29,285 nucleotides of DNA, from positions 1-29,285 of the forward strand of contig QFOL01000019.1 of NCBI GenBank assembly GCA_003241215.1, read 5' to 3'. Below are positions 16,420 to 24,164 of the stretch, piece after piece. The DNA comes from Agrobacterium fabrum (lineage in GTDB: Bacteria; Pseudomonadota; Alphaproteobacteria; Rhizobiales; Rhizobiaceae). The position numbers and the translations under genes are program-made. Below the pieces are notes generated by a model. It saw nothing but the letters and a program-made list of their open reading frames with translations. It was not told the origin of the DNA and ran no database searches. Within the stretch, counting starts at the first letter, position 1. The number at the start of each line of letters is the position of its first letter.

Positions 16420-16851
16420 TTACCGCCGCTCGTTACTGACTGACGAAGGCGCCGGCGCGAAAGCTCCAGGGCCGCCGACATTGACGACAGTTTCCCCCTC
16501 GCCGAGACGCACGAAGACGTAGTGGACGTCGTCGCCCCCTTCGATGATCTGGCAGCGGTGGATCGCACGACGCGGGAAGTAGGCATAGTCGCCTTTGCCG
16601 ATCTCGAAGGAATCCGTGCCATCAGCGCCGTAATCGACGCGAATGCGGCCCGAAAGCATATACATGACGCTGTCGAATTCCTGATGGTGATGCCACTGGC
16701 TCGGCGCGTCGAGCGCGGTGACGTGGCACTGACCGACCCAGAGCGGGCCAGCCTCCAGCGCTTTCTTGCGATTTTGACCGGGTGTGATTGGTCCGTCGAT
16801 AAGCTGATCTGCTTTGACGAAGCCGATATTCTCAAACAGGCCTGCGCTCAT
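16420..16851 (-). CDS. Cupin-domain protein
   Basis: This 143-aa single-domain cupin has metal-ligand motif one at WHHHQEFDSVMYMLSGRIRV (about 53-72, His-His-His plus Glu). Motif two is YFPRRAIHRC (about 90-99) with the second-sphere His. Proteins of this size are usually metal-dependent isomerases, dioxygenases or sugar-binding proteins, and the substrate cannot be read from sequence. ATG 16851 follows GAGGAAAATCCC. It is divergent from an AraC-type regulator whose N-terminus is also cupin-like, with only 67 bases between the start codons. The regulator therefore probably controls this gene in response to the metabolite it handles. Confidence 0.88.
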   Translation of the reverse strand: MSAGLFENIGFVKADQLIDGPITPGQNRKKALEAGPLWVGQCHVTALDAPSQWHHHQEFDSVMYMLSGRIRVDYGADGTDSFEIGKGDYAYFPRRAIHRCQIIEGGDDVHYVFVRLGEGETVVNVGGPGAFAPAPSSVSNERR

Positions 16852-16884
16852 GGGATTTTCCTCTGATTGTGTGGGATGCGTCTC

Positions 16885-16919
16885 TTGAGAGAAGCGGCCC
16901 TTAGTCTATTCTGGTCGAA
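16885..16919 (+). promoter_or_regulatory. Leaderless-type promoter of the AraC-family gene
   Basis: TTGAGA (16885-16890), a 16-base spacer, TATTCT (16907-16912) and six bases lead to the ATG at 16919. There is no Shine-Dalgarno, and the predicted transcription start coincides with the A of the start codon. Confidence 0.5.
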
Positions 16920-17734
16920 TGAAGACAACCGGCCAATTTCTGTCGCCAACCAGACAGGCGGAAATCCTCCCGATTGAGACCGCACCGCGGCCCATCGTGG
17001 GATTCGCCTGCGACTATCCCGATGGGCTGTCATCCGGGATGCACAGCCATCCGCGCGCCCAATTGCTCTACGCAACGTCCGGGGTCATGCGCGTGGACAC
17101 CGCCGATACGAACTATCTGGTTCCGCCGACGACAGGGCTCTTTCTCCCGGCCGATGCGGAACATGCCATCAGCATGGACGGGCCGGTGGCCATGCGCGCG
17201 CTTTTCATGAGAGAGGACGCGGCGTCGCGGGTGGCCGTCACAGCGAAGGTGATCGCGGTATCCGGCCTACTGCGCGAGGTCATCCTCGCCGCCTGCGCCG
17301 AGCCGGTTGAATGGGAGCCCGGCGGGCGCAGCCATCATCTTGCGGAACTGGCGCTGGATGAGATCGGGAGGGCGACGCCCTTGCCGTTGGGTTTGCGACT
17401 GCCGCAGGATGCGCGGCTTAGGCGGGTTGTGACCGCATTGTTGGCGCACCCCGACGACATGCGAAATCTCGAAGAATGGGCGGATATTGCGAACGCATCG
17501 AGCAGGACGCTGGCGCGGATGTTTCGCGCCGAGACCGGCATAAGCTTCCGGCAGTGGCGACAACAGGCCCGGTTGACCGCGGCGCTGAGTGCGCTCGCGA
17601 TCGGCGCGGTTCCGGCCAAGGCCGCGCGTGTTGCTGGCTTTGACAGTGTTCCCGCTTTCGGCGCGGCTTTTCGGGCGCAATTCGGCATGACGCCGGGCCA
17701 GGCACGGCAACTCCATCTTGGCGCGGGCGACTAG
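16919..17734 (+). CDS. AraC-family transcriptional regulator with cupin sensor domain
   Basis: This is a 271-aa regulator. Residues about 20-110 form a cupin-type ligand domain (MHSHPRAQLLYATSGVMRVD). Residues about 165-265 carry two helix-turn-helix units: LEEWADIANASSRTLARMFR (about 182-201), then the second with VPAKAARVAGFDSVPAFGAA ahead of FRAQFGMTPGQARQ, the AraC signature. The organisation resembles NimR-type repressors. No ribosome binding site precedes the ATG, but a TATTCT -10 box lies six bases upstream, pointing to a leaderless mRNA. It is divergent from the cupin gene and probably regulates it. Confidence 0.92.
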   Translation: MKTTGQFLSPTRQAEILPIETAPRPIVGFACDYPDGLSSGMHSHPRAQLLYATSGVMRVDTADTNYLVPPTTGLFLPADAEHAISMDGPVAMRALFMREDAASRVAVTAKVIAVSGLLREVILAACAEPVEWEPGGRSHHLAELALDEIGRATPLPLGLRLPQDARLRRVVTALLAHPDDMRNLEEWADIANASSRTLARMFRAETGISFRQWRQQARLTAALSALAIGAVPAKAARVAGFDSVPAFGAAFRAQFGMTPGQARQLHLGAGD

Positions 17735-17747
17735 CCTCGTGTCCGAT

Positions 17748-17773
17748 TGGCGACAGAAAATGGCCGGTCGCCA
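17748..17773 (+). terminator. Possible terminator hairpin after the AraC-family gene
   Basis: The inverted repeat TGGCGAC / GTCGCCA with a 12-base loop lies 14 bases after the regulator's stop codon and is followed by TTGTTTC, an imperfect T-rich stretch. The loop is long, so the call is tentative. Confidence 0.4.
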
Positions 17774-17863
17774 TTGTTTCGGTCACGTAGATTGAAGGTC
17801 GCTGAGTATCGTGCCGATATGAATCTGTTCGTCTCAGTCAAGATCGGTTGAGAGGAAACAGAT

Positions 17864-18535
17864 ATGGATCTTTTAGATTGGCATGGCGCGCAACGTCCGG
17901 AGCGCGTGACGCTGCAGGGGCAATACACGCGGCTTGAGCCATTGAGCTTCGCTCGGCACGGCGAGCAATTGTTCGAGTCCGCGCGCGAGCCGGGCGCGGA
18001 CGATCGCTTCCGCTATCTTCCGGACGGAACGCCTGCCGACTATCCGGGCTTTGGGGCCTGGATGGAGAAGTCTGAGACTTCCGCAGATCCGATGTTTTCC
18101 GCCGTGATCGATATGCGCACCGGCCGGGCCGAAGGCAGGCAGGCGCTCATGAGGATCGACGCGGCCAACGGCGTTGTCGAGATCGGCAACATTCTGTGGG
18201 GGCCGGCGATCGCGCGATCCCGAGTCACCACGGAGGCGCTGTTTCTGGCAGCCCAATATGTTTTCGACACGCTTGGCTGCCGGCGCTTCGAATGGAAATG
18301 TAACGACCTCAATGAGCCGTCGAAGCGTGCGGCGGAGCGTTTTGGCTTCGTGTTCGAAGGGGTGTTTCGCAAGCATATGGTGGTCAAGGGCCTGAACCGA
18401 GACACGGCCTGGTATGCGATGACCGATGACGACTGGGCGGCGGTCAAGCCGGCCTACGTGGCATGGCTCGCGCCCGGCAATTTCGATGCCGACGGCAAGC
18501 AGCGGACCAAGCTGGAGACCGGCCGAGCGTCGTGA
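17864..18535 (+). CDS. GNAT-family N-acetyltransferase (RimJ/RimL-like)
   Basis: This 223-aa protein matches the RimJ/RimL-type GNAT family, which transfers acetyl from acetyl-CoA to an amine. Visible blocks are LQGQYTRLEPLSFARHGEQL at the N-terminus, GVVEIGNILWGPAIARSRVT (acetyl-CoA-binding strand and loop; the classic Q/RxxGxG is degenerate), and LGCRRFEWKCNDLNEPSKRA with AAERFGFVFEGVFRKHMVVK. It ends in a polar tail. GAGAGGAAACAGAT precedes the ATG. Homologues of this type are common single genes in proteobacteria with unknown substrates. It stands alone, followed by a cluster of GC-rich hairpins. Confidence 0.88.
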   Translation: MDLLDWHGAQRPERVTLQGQYTRLEPLSFARHGEQLFESAREPGADDRFRYLPDGTPADYPGFGAWMEKSETSADPMFSAVIDMRTGRAEGRQALMRIDAANGVVEIGNILWGPAIARSRVTTEALFLAAQYVFDTLGCRRFEWKCNDLNEPSKRAAERFGFVFEGVFRKHMVVKGLNRDTAWYAMTDDDWAAVKPAYVAWLAPGNFDADGKQRTKLETGRAS

Positions 18536-18564
18536 CGCGCCGGCACGCCGGGTACAGGGGGCGT

Positions 18565-18637
18565 TGCGGGGGAAAATCCCCCCGCAGAAGGGGTCGGCCG
18601 AGACCTTGGGCTCGGACGCAGGGGAAGACGTTCCCCT
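18565..18637. repeat. Cluster of three consecutive GC-rich hairpins
   Basis: Between the GNAT and Ada-like genes lie TGCGGGGG/CCCCCGCA (18565-18586), a smaller CCGAG/CTCGG stem (about 18598-18616) and AGGGGAA/TTCCCCT (18620-18637). No T-run follows, so this is not a standard terminator. It resembles REP/BIME-type extragenic elements. Confidence 0.45.
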
Positions 18638-18755
18638 CCTGTCTCATCTTTAGGTCGTACCGGCGTATTTCGAATATGAAAGCAATGATCGGAGTGTGGC
18701 GGCGCCGTTCCTCAATCAGGCTGATGTCATCAACGTCAACCGTGGGGACATTTCA

Positions 18756-19310
18756 ATGCCAGAGAACGATCGCGACGCCGTGAAGATGCCAGCGACTGGC
18801 GACCTGCGAGACATCATCTACGCTTACGGCGAAAGCTCGCTCGGGAATTTCATCGCGGCCATCGACAAGAATGGGCTGTGCGCCATTCTGTTCGGCGACA
18901 ACAAGAGCGATCTGCTCGCCGAGCTGCAGGACTCATTTCCGGCTCGGGGCTTCACCCAGGCGTGCCCGACCTACGGCGGCTTTCTTACCCGCGCGGTGGC
19001 GCGGTTGATTGAGCGCCCTTCGATGTCTCCGGTCTTCCCGACGTCGATCGATGATGGCGACTTCGGTCAGATGGTTCGTGCCGCGCTGCACACCACGAGG
19101 GTCGGGGAAACCGTCACGCCGGAACAAATCACCGAGATGATCGGGGCATCGTCGCTGGCGGCGGACAATGTCCGCAAATGCGCGGAGAAGGATTTGCTGG
19201 CGGTCGCGGTGCCGTTTCACCGGATGCAGGAACAGGACGGCAGCAGCCCGGCCTATCGCTGGGGCGAGGATCGTCGGCTTGCGTTGCTGGATCGGGAGGC
19301 CACGGCGTAG
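18756..19310 (+). CDS. Ada/MGMT-like alkyltransferase homologue lacking the catalytic cysteine
   Basis: This is a 184-aa protein aligned by eye to the C-terminal part of Ada. The ribonuclease-like subdomain matches at YGESSLGNFIAAIDKNGLCA and ILFGDNKSDLLAELQDSFP. The DNA-binding and active-site domain matches at VGETVTPEQITEMIG, NVRKCAEKDLLAVAVPFHRM and AYRWGEDRRLALLDREA. In active O6-alkylguanine transferases the motif is PCHR. Here it is PFHR, with Phe154 encoded by TTT at 19215-19217, so methyl transfer is not possible. Alkyltransferase-like (ATL) proteins carry Trp at this place and flag lesions for excision repair, which is the best analogy. GGGGACATTTCA precedes the ATG. Calling it a decayed gene is an alternative, but the frame is intact. 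Confidence 0.82.
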   Translation: MPENDRDAVKMPATGDLRDIIYAYGESSLGNFIAAIDKNGLCAILFGDNKSDLLAELQDSFPARGFTQACPTYGGFLTRAVARLIERPSMSPVFPTSIDDGDFGQMVRAALHTTRVGETVTPEQITEMIGASSLAADNVRKCAEKDLLAVAVPFHRMQEQDGSSPAYRWGEDRRLALLDREATA

Positions 19311-19409
19311 CCCTCGGACGACGCTAATCGATCTTAAGATGCGATCGGCGTCGGTTACGTGCAAGGCTGCGCGAAATGACAAAATCTGCCCACATTGCAT
19401 CGTCAGGGA

Positions 19410-19452
19410 TTGACATTATCCATATATCCAGCAATCTGGATATATGGATAAT
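19410..19452 (+). promoter_or_regulatory. arsR promoter and palindromic operator overlapping the start codon
   Basis: TTGACA (19410-19415) runs into a perfect palindrome, ATTATCCATATATCCAG, CAAT, CTGGATATATGGATAAT (19415-19452). The arsR start codon at 19444 lies in its right arm, with no Shine-Dalgarno. Binding of ArsR here would block the promoter directly. The -10 box is not distinct, but spacing puts the transcription start at or beside the ATG. Confidence 0.72.
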
Positions 19453-19797
19453 ATTACAGCGATATCGGCGCTCGGCGCTTTGGCCCAGTCGACGAGATTG
19501 GAGACCTTTCGATTTCTCGTCCGGCATGAGCCGGATGGCATTCCTGTCGGTGAACTCGCCCGCCTCATCGAGGTGCCGCAGAATACTATGTCGGCGCACC
19601 TGGCAACGCTTTCGCGGGCGGGGCTCGTCTCGAGCGAACGTCGAAGCCGGTCGATCATATATCGGGCCGATCTAAATGGTCTGCGCGAGCTGACGCTATT
19701 CCTTTTGAAGGATTGCTGCGGCGGATCGGCTGAGCTTTGTGCTCCGCTGATAGCCGAGTTGACGCCCTGCTGTTCTCCGGAGGCGAAGGCGTCATGA
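19444..19797 (+). CDS. arsR: ArsR/SmtB-family arsenic-responsive repressor
   Basis: This 117-aa winged-helix repressor opens the arsenic operon. The recognition region is VGELARLIEVPQNTMSAHLA (about 35-54), followed by the wing SSERRSRSIIYRAD. Cysteine pairs at 91-92 (LKDCCGG) and 109-110 (TPCC), with Cys99 between, are candidate As(III) ligands in the C-terminal position typical of alphaproteobacterial ArsR proteins. As(III) binding should release it from the palindrome that spans its own start codon. The start at 19444 matches the family N-terminus although no ribosome binding site exists, implying leaderless translation. Its stop overlaps the start of the next gene (ATGA). Confidence 0.93.
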   Translation: MDNITAISALGALAQSTRLETFRFLVRHEPDGIPVGELARLIEVPQNTMSAHLATLSRAGLVSSERRSRSIIYRADLNGLRELTLFLLKDCCGGSAELCAPLIAELTPCCSPEAKAS

Positions 19798-20234
19798 GCA
19801 TGGTCAGGCTGGAGCAGATCGCAAACAACGATGACGGCCTCAAGGCGGCGTTGATTGAAGCACATCTTCCGGCAGACGACATCGAGGATCAGGGCAGGAT
19901 TTTCTTCAAAGCCGCATCAGCGGATGGCAGCATCGTTGGCTTCTCCGGCGTCGAAGCTTGCCTCGGGGACTATCTTCTCAGGTCCGTCGTTGTGCTGGCG
20001 TACCGACGTGGCGAAGGTCTCGGCCGCGCCGTGGTGAACGAAACTTTGGCGAGTCTTGGCCGCCATGGTGACGTCTTTGTCGCGACGACCAGCGCGGCGT
20101 CCTTCTTCGCAAGCATCGGATTCTCTGACGTCCCGCGAGACAGCGTGCCTGCAGCCGTGCTGGCAACGCGCCAGCTTTCCTCCATCTGCCCATCATCGGC
20201 GACGATCATGAAGCTCATCAAGCCGCCGACCTAA
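19794..20234 (+). CDS. arsN2: GNAT acetyltransferase ArsN2 (arsenic resistance)
   Basis: This 146-aa GNAT protein overlaps arsR by ATGA and has GGAGG a few bases upstream. The acetyl-CoA site is seen in VVVLAYRRGEGLGRAVVNET (R/Q-x-x-G-x-G/A pattern), followed by FVATTSAASFFASIGFSDV. The ArsN family acetylates the amino group of organoarsenicals such as the antibiotic arsinothricin. The ArsN2 branch is found in ars operons of proteobacteria, so this assignment rests on family resemblance plus position. It lies between arsR and arsC in a tightly packed operon. Confidence 0.85.
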   Translation: MSMVRLEQIANNDDGLKAALIEAHLPADDIEDQGRIFFKAASADGSIVGFSGVEACLGDYLLRSVVVLAYRRGEGLGRAVVNETLASLGRHGDVFVATTSAASFFASIGFSDVPRDSVPAAVLATRQLSSICPSSATIMKLIKPPT

Positions 20235-20249
20235 CCACGGACCACGATC

Positions 20250-20777
20250 ATGACCGACAAGACCTACAACGTGCTGTTCCTCTGCACGGGCAATTCCGCT
20301 CGTTCTATTCTCGCCGAATCCATCCTCAACAAGGAGGGCGGCGGTCGCTTCAAGGCCTTTTCCGCTGGCAGCCAACCGAAGGGCGAGGTCAATCCGCACG
20401 CCCTGAAGGAGTTGGAAGCGCTCGGTTACCCCTCGAAGGGCTTCTCGTCGAAGAGCTGGGACGTGTTCGCCGAGCCTAGCGCTCCGCAGATGGACTTCAT
20501 CTTCACCGTCTGCGACAGCGCCGCCGGCGAGGCCTGCCCGGTCTGGATCGGCCATCCGATGACCGCCCATTGGGGCGTCGAGGACCCGGCCGCCGCCGTG
20601 GGGTCGGACGTCGAGATTCAGCGCGCATTCGCCCAGGCTGCTCGTTTCCTCAAGAACCGGATCATGTCTTTCATCAGCCTGCCGCTTACCTCGATCGACA
20701 AGTTGGCGCTGGAAACGCACCTCCGCCAGATCGGCGCCATGGAAGGTGCGAGCACCACGCAGCCGAAGGCGAACTGA
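20250..20777 (+). CDS. arsC: Arsenate reductase ArsC, low-molecular-weight phosphatase type
   Basis: This 175-aa cytoplasmic enzyme reduces As(V) to As(III). The phosphatase-type P-loop LCTGNSARS (11-19, Cys12 nucleophile, Arg18) is near the N-terminus. The family's second cysteine region is VCDSAAGEACPVW (about 90-102), which supplies the resolving cysteines for disulfide relay, probably to thioredoxin. AHWGVEDPAA is the conserved Asp-containing general-acid segment (DP motif). It starts 15 bases after arsN2, and its stop shares one base with the aqpS start (TGATG). A second, unrelated ArsC follows downstream, so the operon carries both reductase types. Confidence 0.95.
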   Translation: MTDKTYNVLFLCTGNSARSILAESILNKEGGGRFKAFSAGSQPKGEVNPHALKELEALGYPSKGFSSKSWDVFAEPSAPQMDFIFTVCDSAAGEACPVWIGHPMTAHWGVEDPAAAVGSDVEIQRAFAQAARFLKNRIMSFISLPLTSIDKLALETHLRQIGAMEGASTTQPKAN

Positions 20778-21472
20778 TGAGCGGGTTCGACCTACCGCGG
20801 CGACTGGTTGCCGAGGCACTGGGGACTGCGATGCTGGTCGCAACCGTCGTCGGCTCGGGCATCATGGCAACATCACTGACACAAGACGTCGGCCTGGCGC
20901 TGCTCGGCAATACGCTGGCGACCGGTGCAATCCTGGTGGTGCTGATCACGATCCTCGGGCCGATCTCCGGCGCGCACTTCAATCCGGTCGTGTCGATGAT
21001 CTTTGCGATGTCCCGGTCACTGCCGAAGCGCGAGTTCGGCGGATATGTGCTGGCACAGATCGTTGGCGGCGTGGTCGGGACAATCACAGCGCACCTGATG
21101 TTCGGACTGCCGCTGGTCGAACTGTCAAGCAAGGTGCGGACGGGCGGCGCCCAATGGTTCTCCGAGGGTATCGCGACCTTCGGGCTGGTGGCGGTGATCC
21201 TCGCCGGCATCAGGTTCGAGCAGCGGGCTGTGCCCTGGCTGGTCGGGCTCTACATCACCGCCGCCTACTGGTTCACTGCGTCGACATCCTTCGCCAATCC
21301 CGCCGTTGCGTTAGCCCGATCGTTGACAAACAGCTTCTCTGGCATTCGCCCGATCGATCTGCCGGGCTTCTGGATTGCCGAGATTGCCGGCGCGGTTCTC
21401 GCGCTCCTCCTGTTCACCTGGCTCCTCAAGCCGTCCATCGCATCGACAGTCTCATCGGAGGCAAAACCATGA
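20777..21472 (+). CDS. aqpS: Aquaglyceroporin-type As(III) channel AqpS
   Basis: This is a 231-aa MIP-family channel with six membrane helices and two half-helix motifs. The first is HFNPVVS (Asn69, NPV instead of NPA) and the second is FANPAVALAR (Asn174). The position after the second NPA, normally the selectivity-filter arginine, is Val177, as described for the arsenite channel AqpS of Sinorhizobium meliloti. Such channels let As(III) formed by ArsC leave down its gradient, replacing the ArsB pump. It overlaps arsC at TGATG and the next arsC at ATGA, so expression should be coupled. Confidence 0.93.
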   Translation: MSGFDLPRRLVAEALGTAMLVATVVGSGIMATSLTQDVGLALLGNTLATGAILVVLITILGPISGAHFNPVVSMIFAMSRSLPKREFGGYVLAQIVGGVVGTITAHLMFGLPLVELSSKVRTGGAQWFSEGIATFGLVAVILAGIRFEQRAVPWLVGLYITAAYWFTASTSFANPAVALARSLTNSFSGIRPIDLPGFWIAEIAGAVLALLLFTWLLKPSIASTVSSEAKP

Positions 21473-21891
21473 ATGTCACCATCTACCACAATCCGTCCTG
21501 CGGGACGTCCCGCAACACGCTGGAACTGATCCGCGCAGCCGGGATCGAACCGACCGTTGTCGAATATCTTCAGGAGCCGCCGACGCGTGAGCAGCTTGCG
21601 ACGATGATCGCAGACGCCGGACTGACGGTCCGGGAAGCCATTCGCGAGAAGGGCACGCCCTATGCAGAGCTTGGCCTCGACAACCCGGACCTGACCGACG
21701 ACCAGTTGCTCGACGCAATGATCGCGACACCGATCCTGATCAACCGCCCCTTCGTCGTGACACCGCTCGGCACCCGTCTCGCTCGCCCTTCCGAGATCGC
21801 CCTCGACATCCTGCCCGATACCTTCAAGGGGCCGTTCTTCAAAGAGGATGGGGAACAGATCCTCGACCAGGAAGGAAAGCGCATTGCCTGA
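21469..21891 (+). CDS. arsC: Arsenate reductase ArsC, glutaredoxin type
   Basis: This 140-aa protein of the ArsC/Spx thioredoxin-fold family uses glutathione and glutaredoxin to reduce arsenate. [15 protein letters not shown] (7-21) contains catalytic Cys11, and [12 protein letters not shown] is the conserved strand. [17 protein letters not shown] carries the arginines that hold the oxyanion. Its length matches the family. It overlaps aqpS by four bases (ATGA) and the arsH start by eight. It is unrelated in fold and electron donor to the phosphatase-type ArsC upstream. A ChaC-type glutathione-handling gene lies further downstream. Confidence 0.94.
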   Translation: MNVTIYHNPSCGTSRNTLELIRAAGIEPTVVEYLQEPPTREQLATMIADAGLTVREAIREKGTPYAELGLDNPDLTDDQLLDAMIATPILINRPFVVTPLGTRLARPSEIALDILPDTFKGPFFKEDGEQILDQEGKRIA

Positions 21892-22594
21892 TACATTCCC
21901 AGCATTGCAGGGCGATCACCTGCATTCGGCCGATCTCGACGCCCTGCGCCTGGCCTTCTCGACGCACAATCCGCGCATCCTGATCCTCTACGGCTCGCTG
22001 CGTGAGGTTTCCTACAGCCGCCTGCTCGCATTCGAGGTCTGTCGGCTGCTCGAACGCCTCGGATGCGAGGTTCGAATGTTTGATCCAAGGGGTTTGCCGC
22101 TCCCGGATGAAGCGCCGGTGAGCCATCCGAAGGTGCAGGAGCTGCGCGAGCTTTCGCAATGGTCGGAGGGCCAGGTCTGGGTAAGCCCGGAACGGCACGG
22201 CGCCATGACCGGCATCATGAAGTCGCAGATCGACTGGATACCGCTCTCGGTCGGGTCGGTTCGGCCGACGCAGGGAAAGACGCTCGCCGTCATGGAGGTC
22301 TCGGGCGGCAGTCAGTCCTTCAATGCCGTGAACCAGATGCGTATCCTCGGCCGCTGGATGCGGATGATCACCATCCCCAACCAGTCCTCGGTCGCCAAAG
22401 CCTATCAGGAATTCGACGCCGACGGCCGGATGAAGCCCTCATCCTATTACGACCGGGTCGTGGATGTCTGCGAGGAGCTGGTGAAGTTCACCATCCTCAC
22501 GCGTGATGCTTCCGCCTACCTCACCGACCGCTACAGCGAGCGGAAGGAACAGGCGGCCGAGCTTGAGAAGCGCGTATCGCTACGCTCAATTTGA
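21884..22594 (+). CDS. arsH: ArsH, NADPH-dependent FMN reductase (organoarsenical oxidase)
   Basis: This flavodoxin-fold protein is 236 aa from the TTG at 21884. [20 protein letters not shown] is the FMN-phosphate loop, and [40 protein letters not shown] and [15 protein letters not shown] are near-invariant ArsH blocks. ArsH oxidises trivalent methyl and aromatic arsenicals to less toxic pentavalent forms. I prefer TTG 21884 because GGAAGGA lies at proper distance and the resulting N-terminus fits the family. ATG 21848 is in frame but has its GAGG touching the start and would add 12 residues. The 3' end overlaps the convergent MFS gene by nine bases. Confidence 0.93.
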   Translation: MPDTFPALQGDHLHSADLDALRLAFSTHNPRILILYGSLREVSYSRLLAFEVCRLLERLGCEVRMFDPRGLPLPDEAPVSHPKVQELRELSQWSEGQVWVSPERHGAMTGIMKSQIDWIPLSVGSVRPTQGKTLAVMEVSGGSQSFNAVNQMRILGRWMRMITIPNQSSVAKAYQEFDADGRMKPSSYYDRVVDVCEELVKFTILTRDASAYLTDRYSERKEQAAELEKRVSLRSI

Positions 22595-23812
22595 CAAATT
22601 TGGGGTGGCGACGAGACTCCGCTTCGTCGCCATCGCAACTGCAACAAACGCGGCAATGCCAAGAGCACCGAGCACTGCACTCAGAATGAGTGATGCGCTT
22701 GTGCCAAACTGCTCCATTGACGCCGCGAACGCGAAGGGGGCCGCTGCGCCAGCAGCCAGCCGCGAGGCGGCCATCTTGCCGGTCAATGCGCCGTATCCGT
22801 CCGAACCGAATAGGTAGAGGGGCAAGCTGCCCTGGGCGATGCTGTTGATGCCCGATCCAAGGCCGAGGCAAATTGCGAAGGCGACGGCACCGGGGAGCCA
22901 GTCGCCGGATAGCGCCAGGATGACGACGCTTGCCACCATGAGGGTCGCGGAGACGACGGCGAGGCCCGGGGGCGCAAGGCGCGTGCCAAAGGTCATGTTG
23001 ATCAGCCGGCTGAGAACCTGTGCCGGTCCGAACAATGAGCCGATGACGACAGCGGCACTTCCGAACCCAAGCGCACCGAGCATCGGCACCATATGGGCAA
23101 GTATGGCTCCAAGGGTGAAGCCGAGTAACGCGAATGCTGCTGAGACCGCGAGTACAGCGCCGCGGCGTCGCCCGTGAGGAATGGCCCCGACGACAGGCTC
23201 GCGCATAGGCCTTTGTCCGCCGGCAGCGGCGACCTTTCCTTTCCACATGATCCAGGCATGGAACGGCATGCAGGCGAGAAGGTTGAGCCCGGCATAGACG
23301 AGATAGATTTCTCGCCAGGACAAATAGTCAAGCAGCGCAGTGGCGATCGGCCAGAAGATCGTGGAGGCGAAGCCGGCGATCAGGGTGAGATAGGTGATGC
23401 TGCGTGATGCTGACCGGGGATCGGCTTCCACCAGCGCCGCAAAGGCGGCCTGGTACTGGACCATGCCGGACGATATCTCCAACAGGACGATGGCCAGCGC
23501 GAAGATCGCCACCGATGGCGACCAGGCGCAAAGGGCCAAGGTCAGGGCGGAGAGCACGGAGCCGATCGTCATCACCGTTGCCGCGCCGATACGATCCATC
23601 TGCCGGCCGATGTAGGGCGCCGACAGGCCGCCAAGGAAAAGCGACGCGGAGAAGACGGCGAAGGCCTGCGAGACAGTGATTCCAAGGTCCACCGCCATGT
23701 CTGAGGCGAGGATGCTGAAGCTATAATAGAGGGTGCCGTACCCGATGATCTGGGTCAGGCCGAGCGCGGCGACGATGCCGACGGGAACAGTTGAATCACG
23801 CAATAATTTCAC
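22586..23812 (-). CDS. arsK: MFS transporter, probable arsenite exporter ArsK
   Basis: This is a 408-aa major facilitator protein with about 12 membrane helices. Near the start is [20 protein letters not shown], then [20 protein letters not shown] (the MFS motif A loop). The second half has [20 protein letters not shown] and [20 protein letters not shown]. Homologues in Agrobacterium ars clusters (ArsK) export As(III) and some organoarsenicals; the assignment rests on resemblance and position. The start is placed at GTG 23812, which has CGGAGCGAGG upstream and overlaps arsR2 by 17 bases. ATG starts at 23827, 23848 and 23863 lack ribosome binding sites. It is co-transcribed with the second arsR. 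Confidence 0.85.
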   Translation of the reverse strand: MKLLRDSTVPVGIVAALGLTQIIGYGTLYYSFSILASDMAVDLGITVSQAFAVFSASLFLGGLSAPYIGRQMDRIGAATVMTIGSVLSALTLALCAWSPSVAIFALAIVLLEISSGMVQYQAAFAALVEADPRSASRSITYLTLIAGFASTIFWPIATALLDYLSWREIYLVYAGLNLLACMPFHAWIMWKGKVAAAGGQRPMREPVVGAIPHGRRRGAVLAVSAAFALLGFTLGAILAHMVPMLGALGFGSAAVVIGSLFGPAQVLSRLINMTFGTRLAPPGLAVVSATLMVASVVILALSGDWLPGAVAFAICLGLGSGINSIAQGSLPLYLFGSDGYGALTGKMAASRLAAGAAAPFAFAASMEQFGTSASLILSAVLGALGIAAFVAVAMATKRSLVATPNLSN

Positions 23813-24164
23813 CCTCGCTCCGAGCATTCTCAGTTTTGCAGCAGCCATCCGACCATTGGGCACTCTCGCGGATTGCGGGATGCCCGGCGCAGCAGTCGTC
23901 CATCAGGAATTTCACGAGCCCGGCCAGAGCATCGTAGCGGGCGCTATAGACGATCGAGCGAGATTCCCGTCGCTGCGCGATGAGGCCTGAGCGCTCCAAT
24001 TCCTTTAGATGGAAGGACACATTCGACGGCGAGACGCTCATGCGCTCTGCGATCAGGCCGGCGGCCAAGCCATCCGGTCCGGCGACGACAAGAGTGCGGA
24101 CGATGGCAAGGCGCGTCTCTTGTGAGAGAGCCGCGAAAGAGGTGAGGGCTTGACGTTCATCCAT
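23796..24164 (-). CDS. arsR: Second ArsR/SmtB-family repressor
   Basis: This 122-aa winged-helix repressor differs from the first ArsR. The recognition helix region is LIAERMSVSPSNVSFHLKEL (37-56), with wing AQRRESRSIVYSAR. Cysteine pairs at 91-92 (DDCCAG) and 108-109 (GCCK) are candidate As(III) ligands. The ATG at 24164 lies at the edge of an inverted repeat, with no ribosome binding site, as in the other arsR. It overlaps the start of the MFS exporter gene and is divergent from a DUF6428 gene, so it probably controls both. Confidence 0.92.
   Translation of the reverse strand: MDERQALTSFAALSQETRLAIVRTLVVAGPDGLAAGLIAERMSVSPSNVSFHLKELERSGLIAQRRESRSIVYSARYDALAGLVKFLMDDCCAGHPAIRESAQWSDGCCKTENARSEGEIIA

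Noticed and set aside
18565..18637. Considered as a CRISPR or integron attC array
   Set aside because: The hairpins are not copies of one repeat with spacers, and there is no cas or integrase gene nearby.
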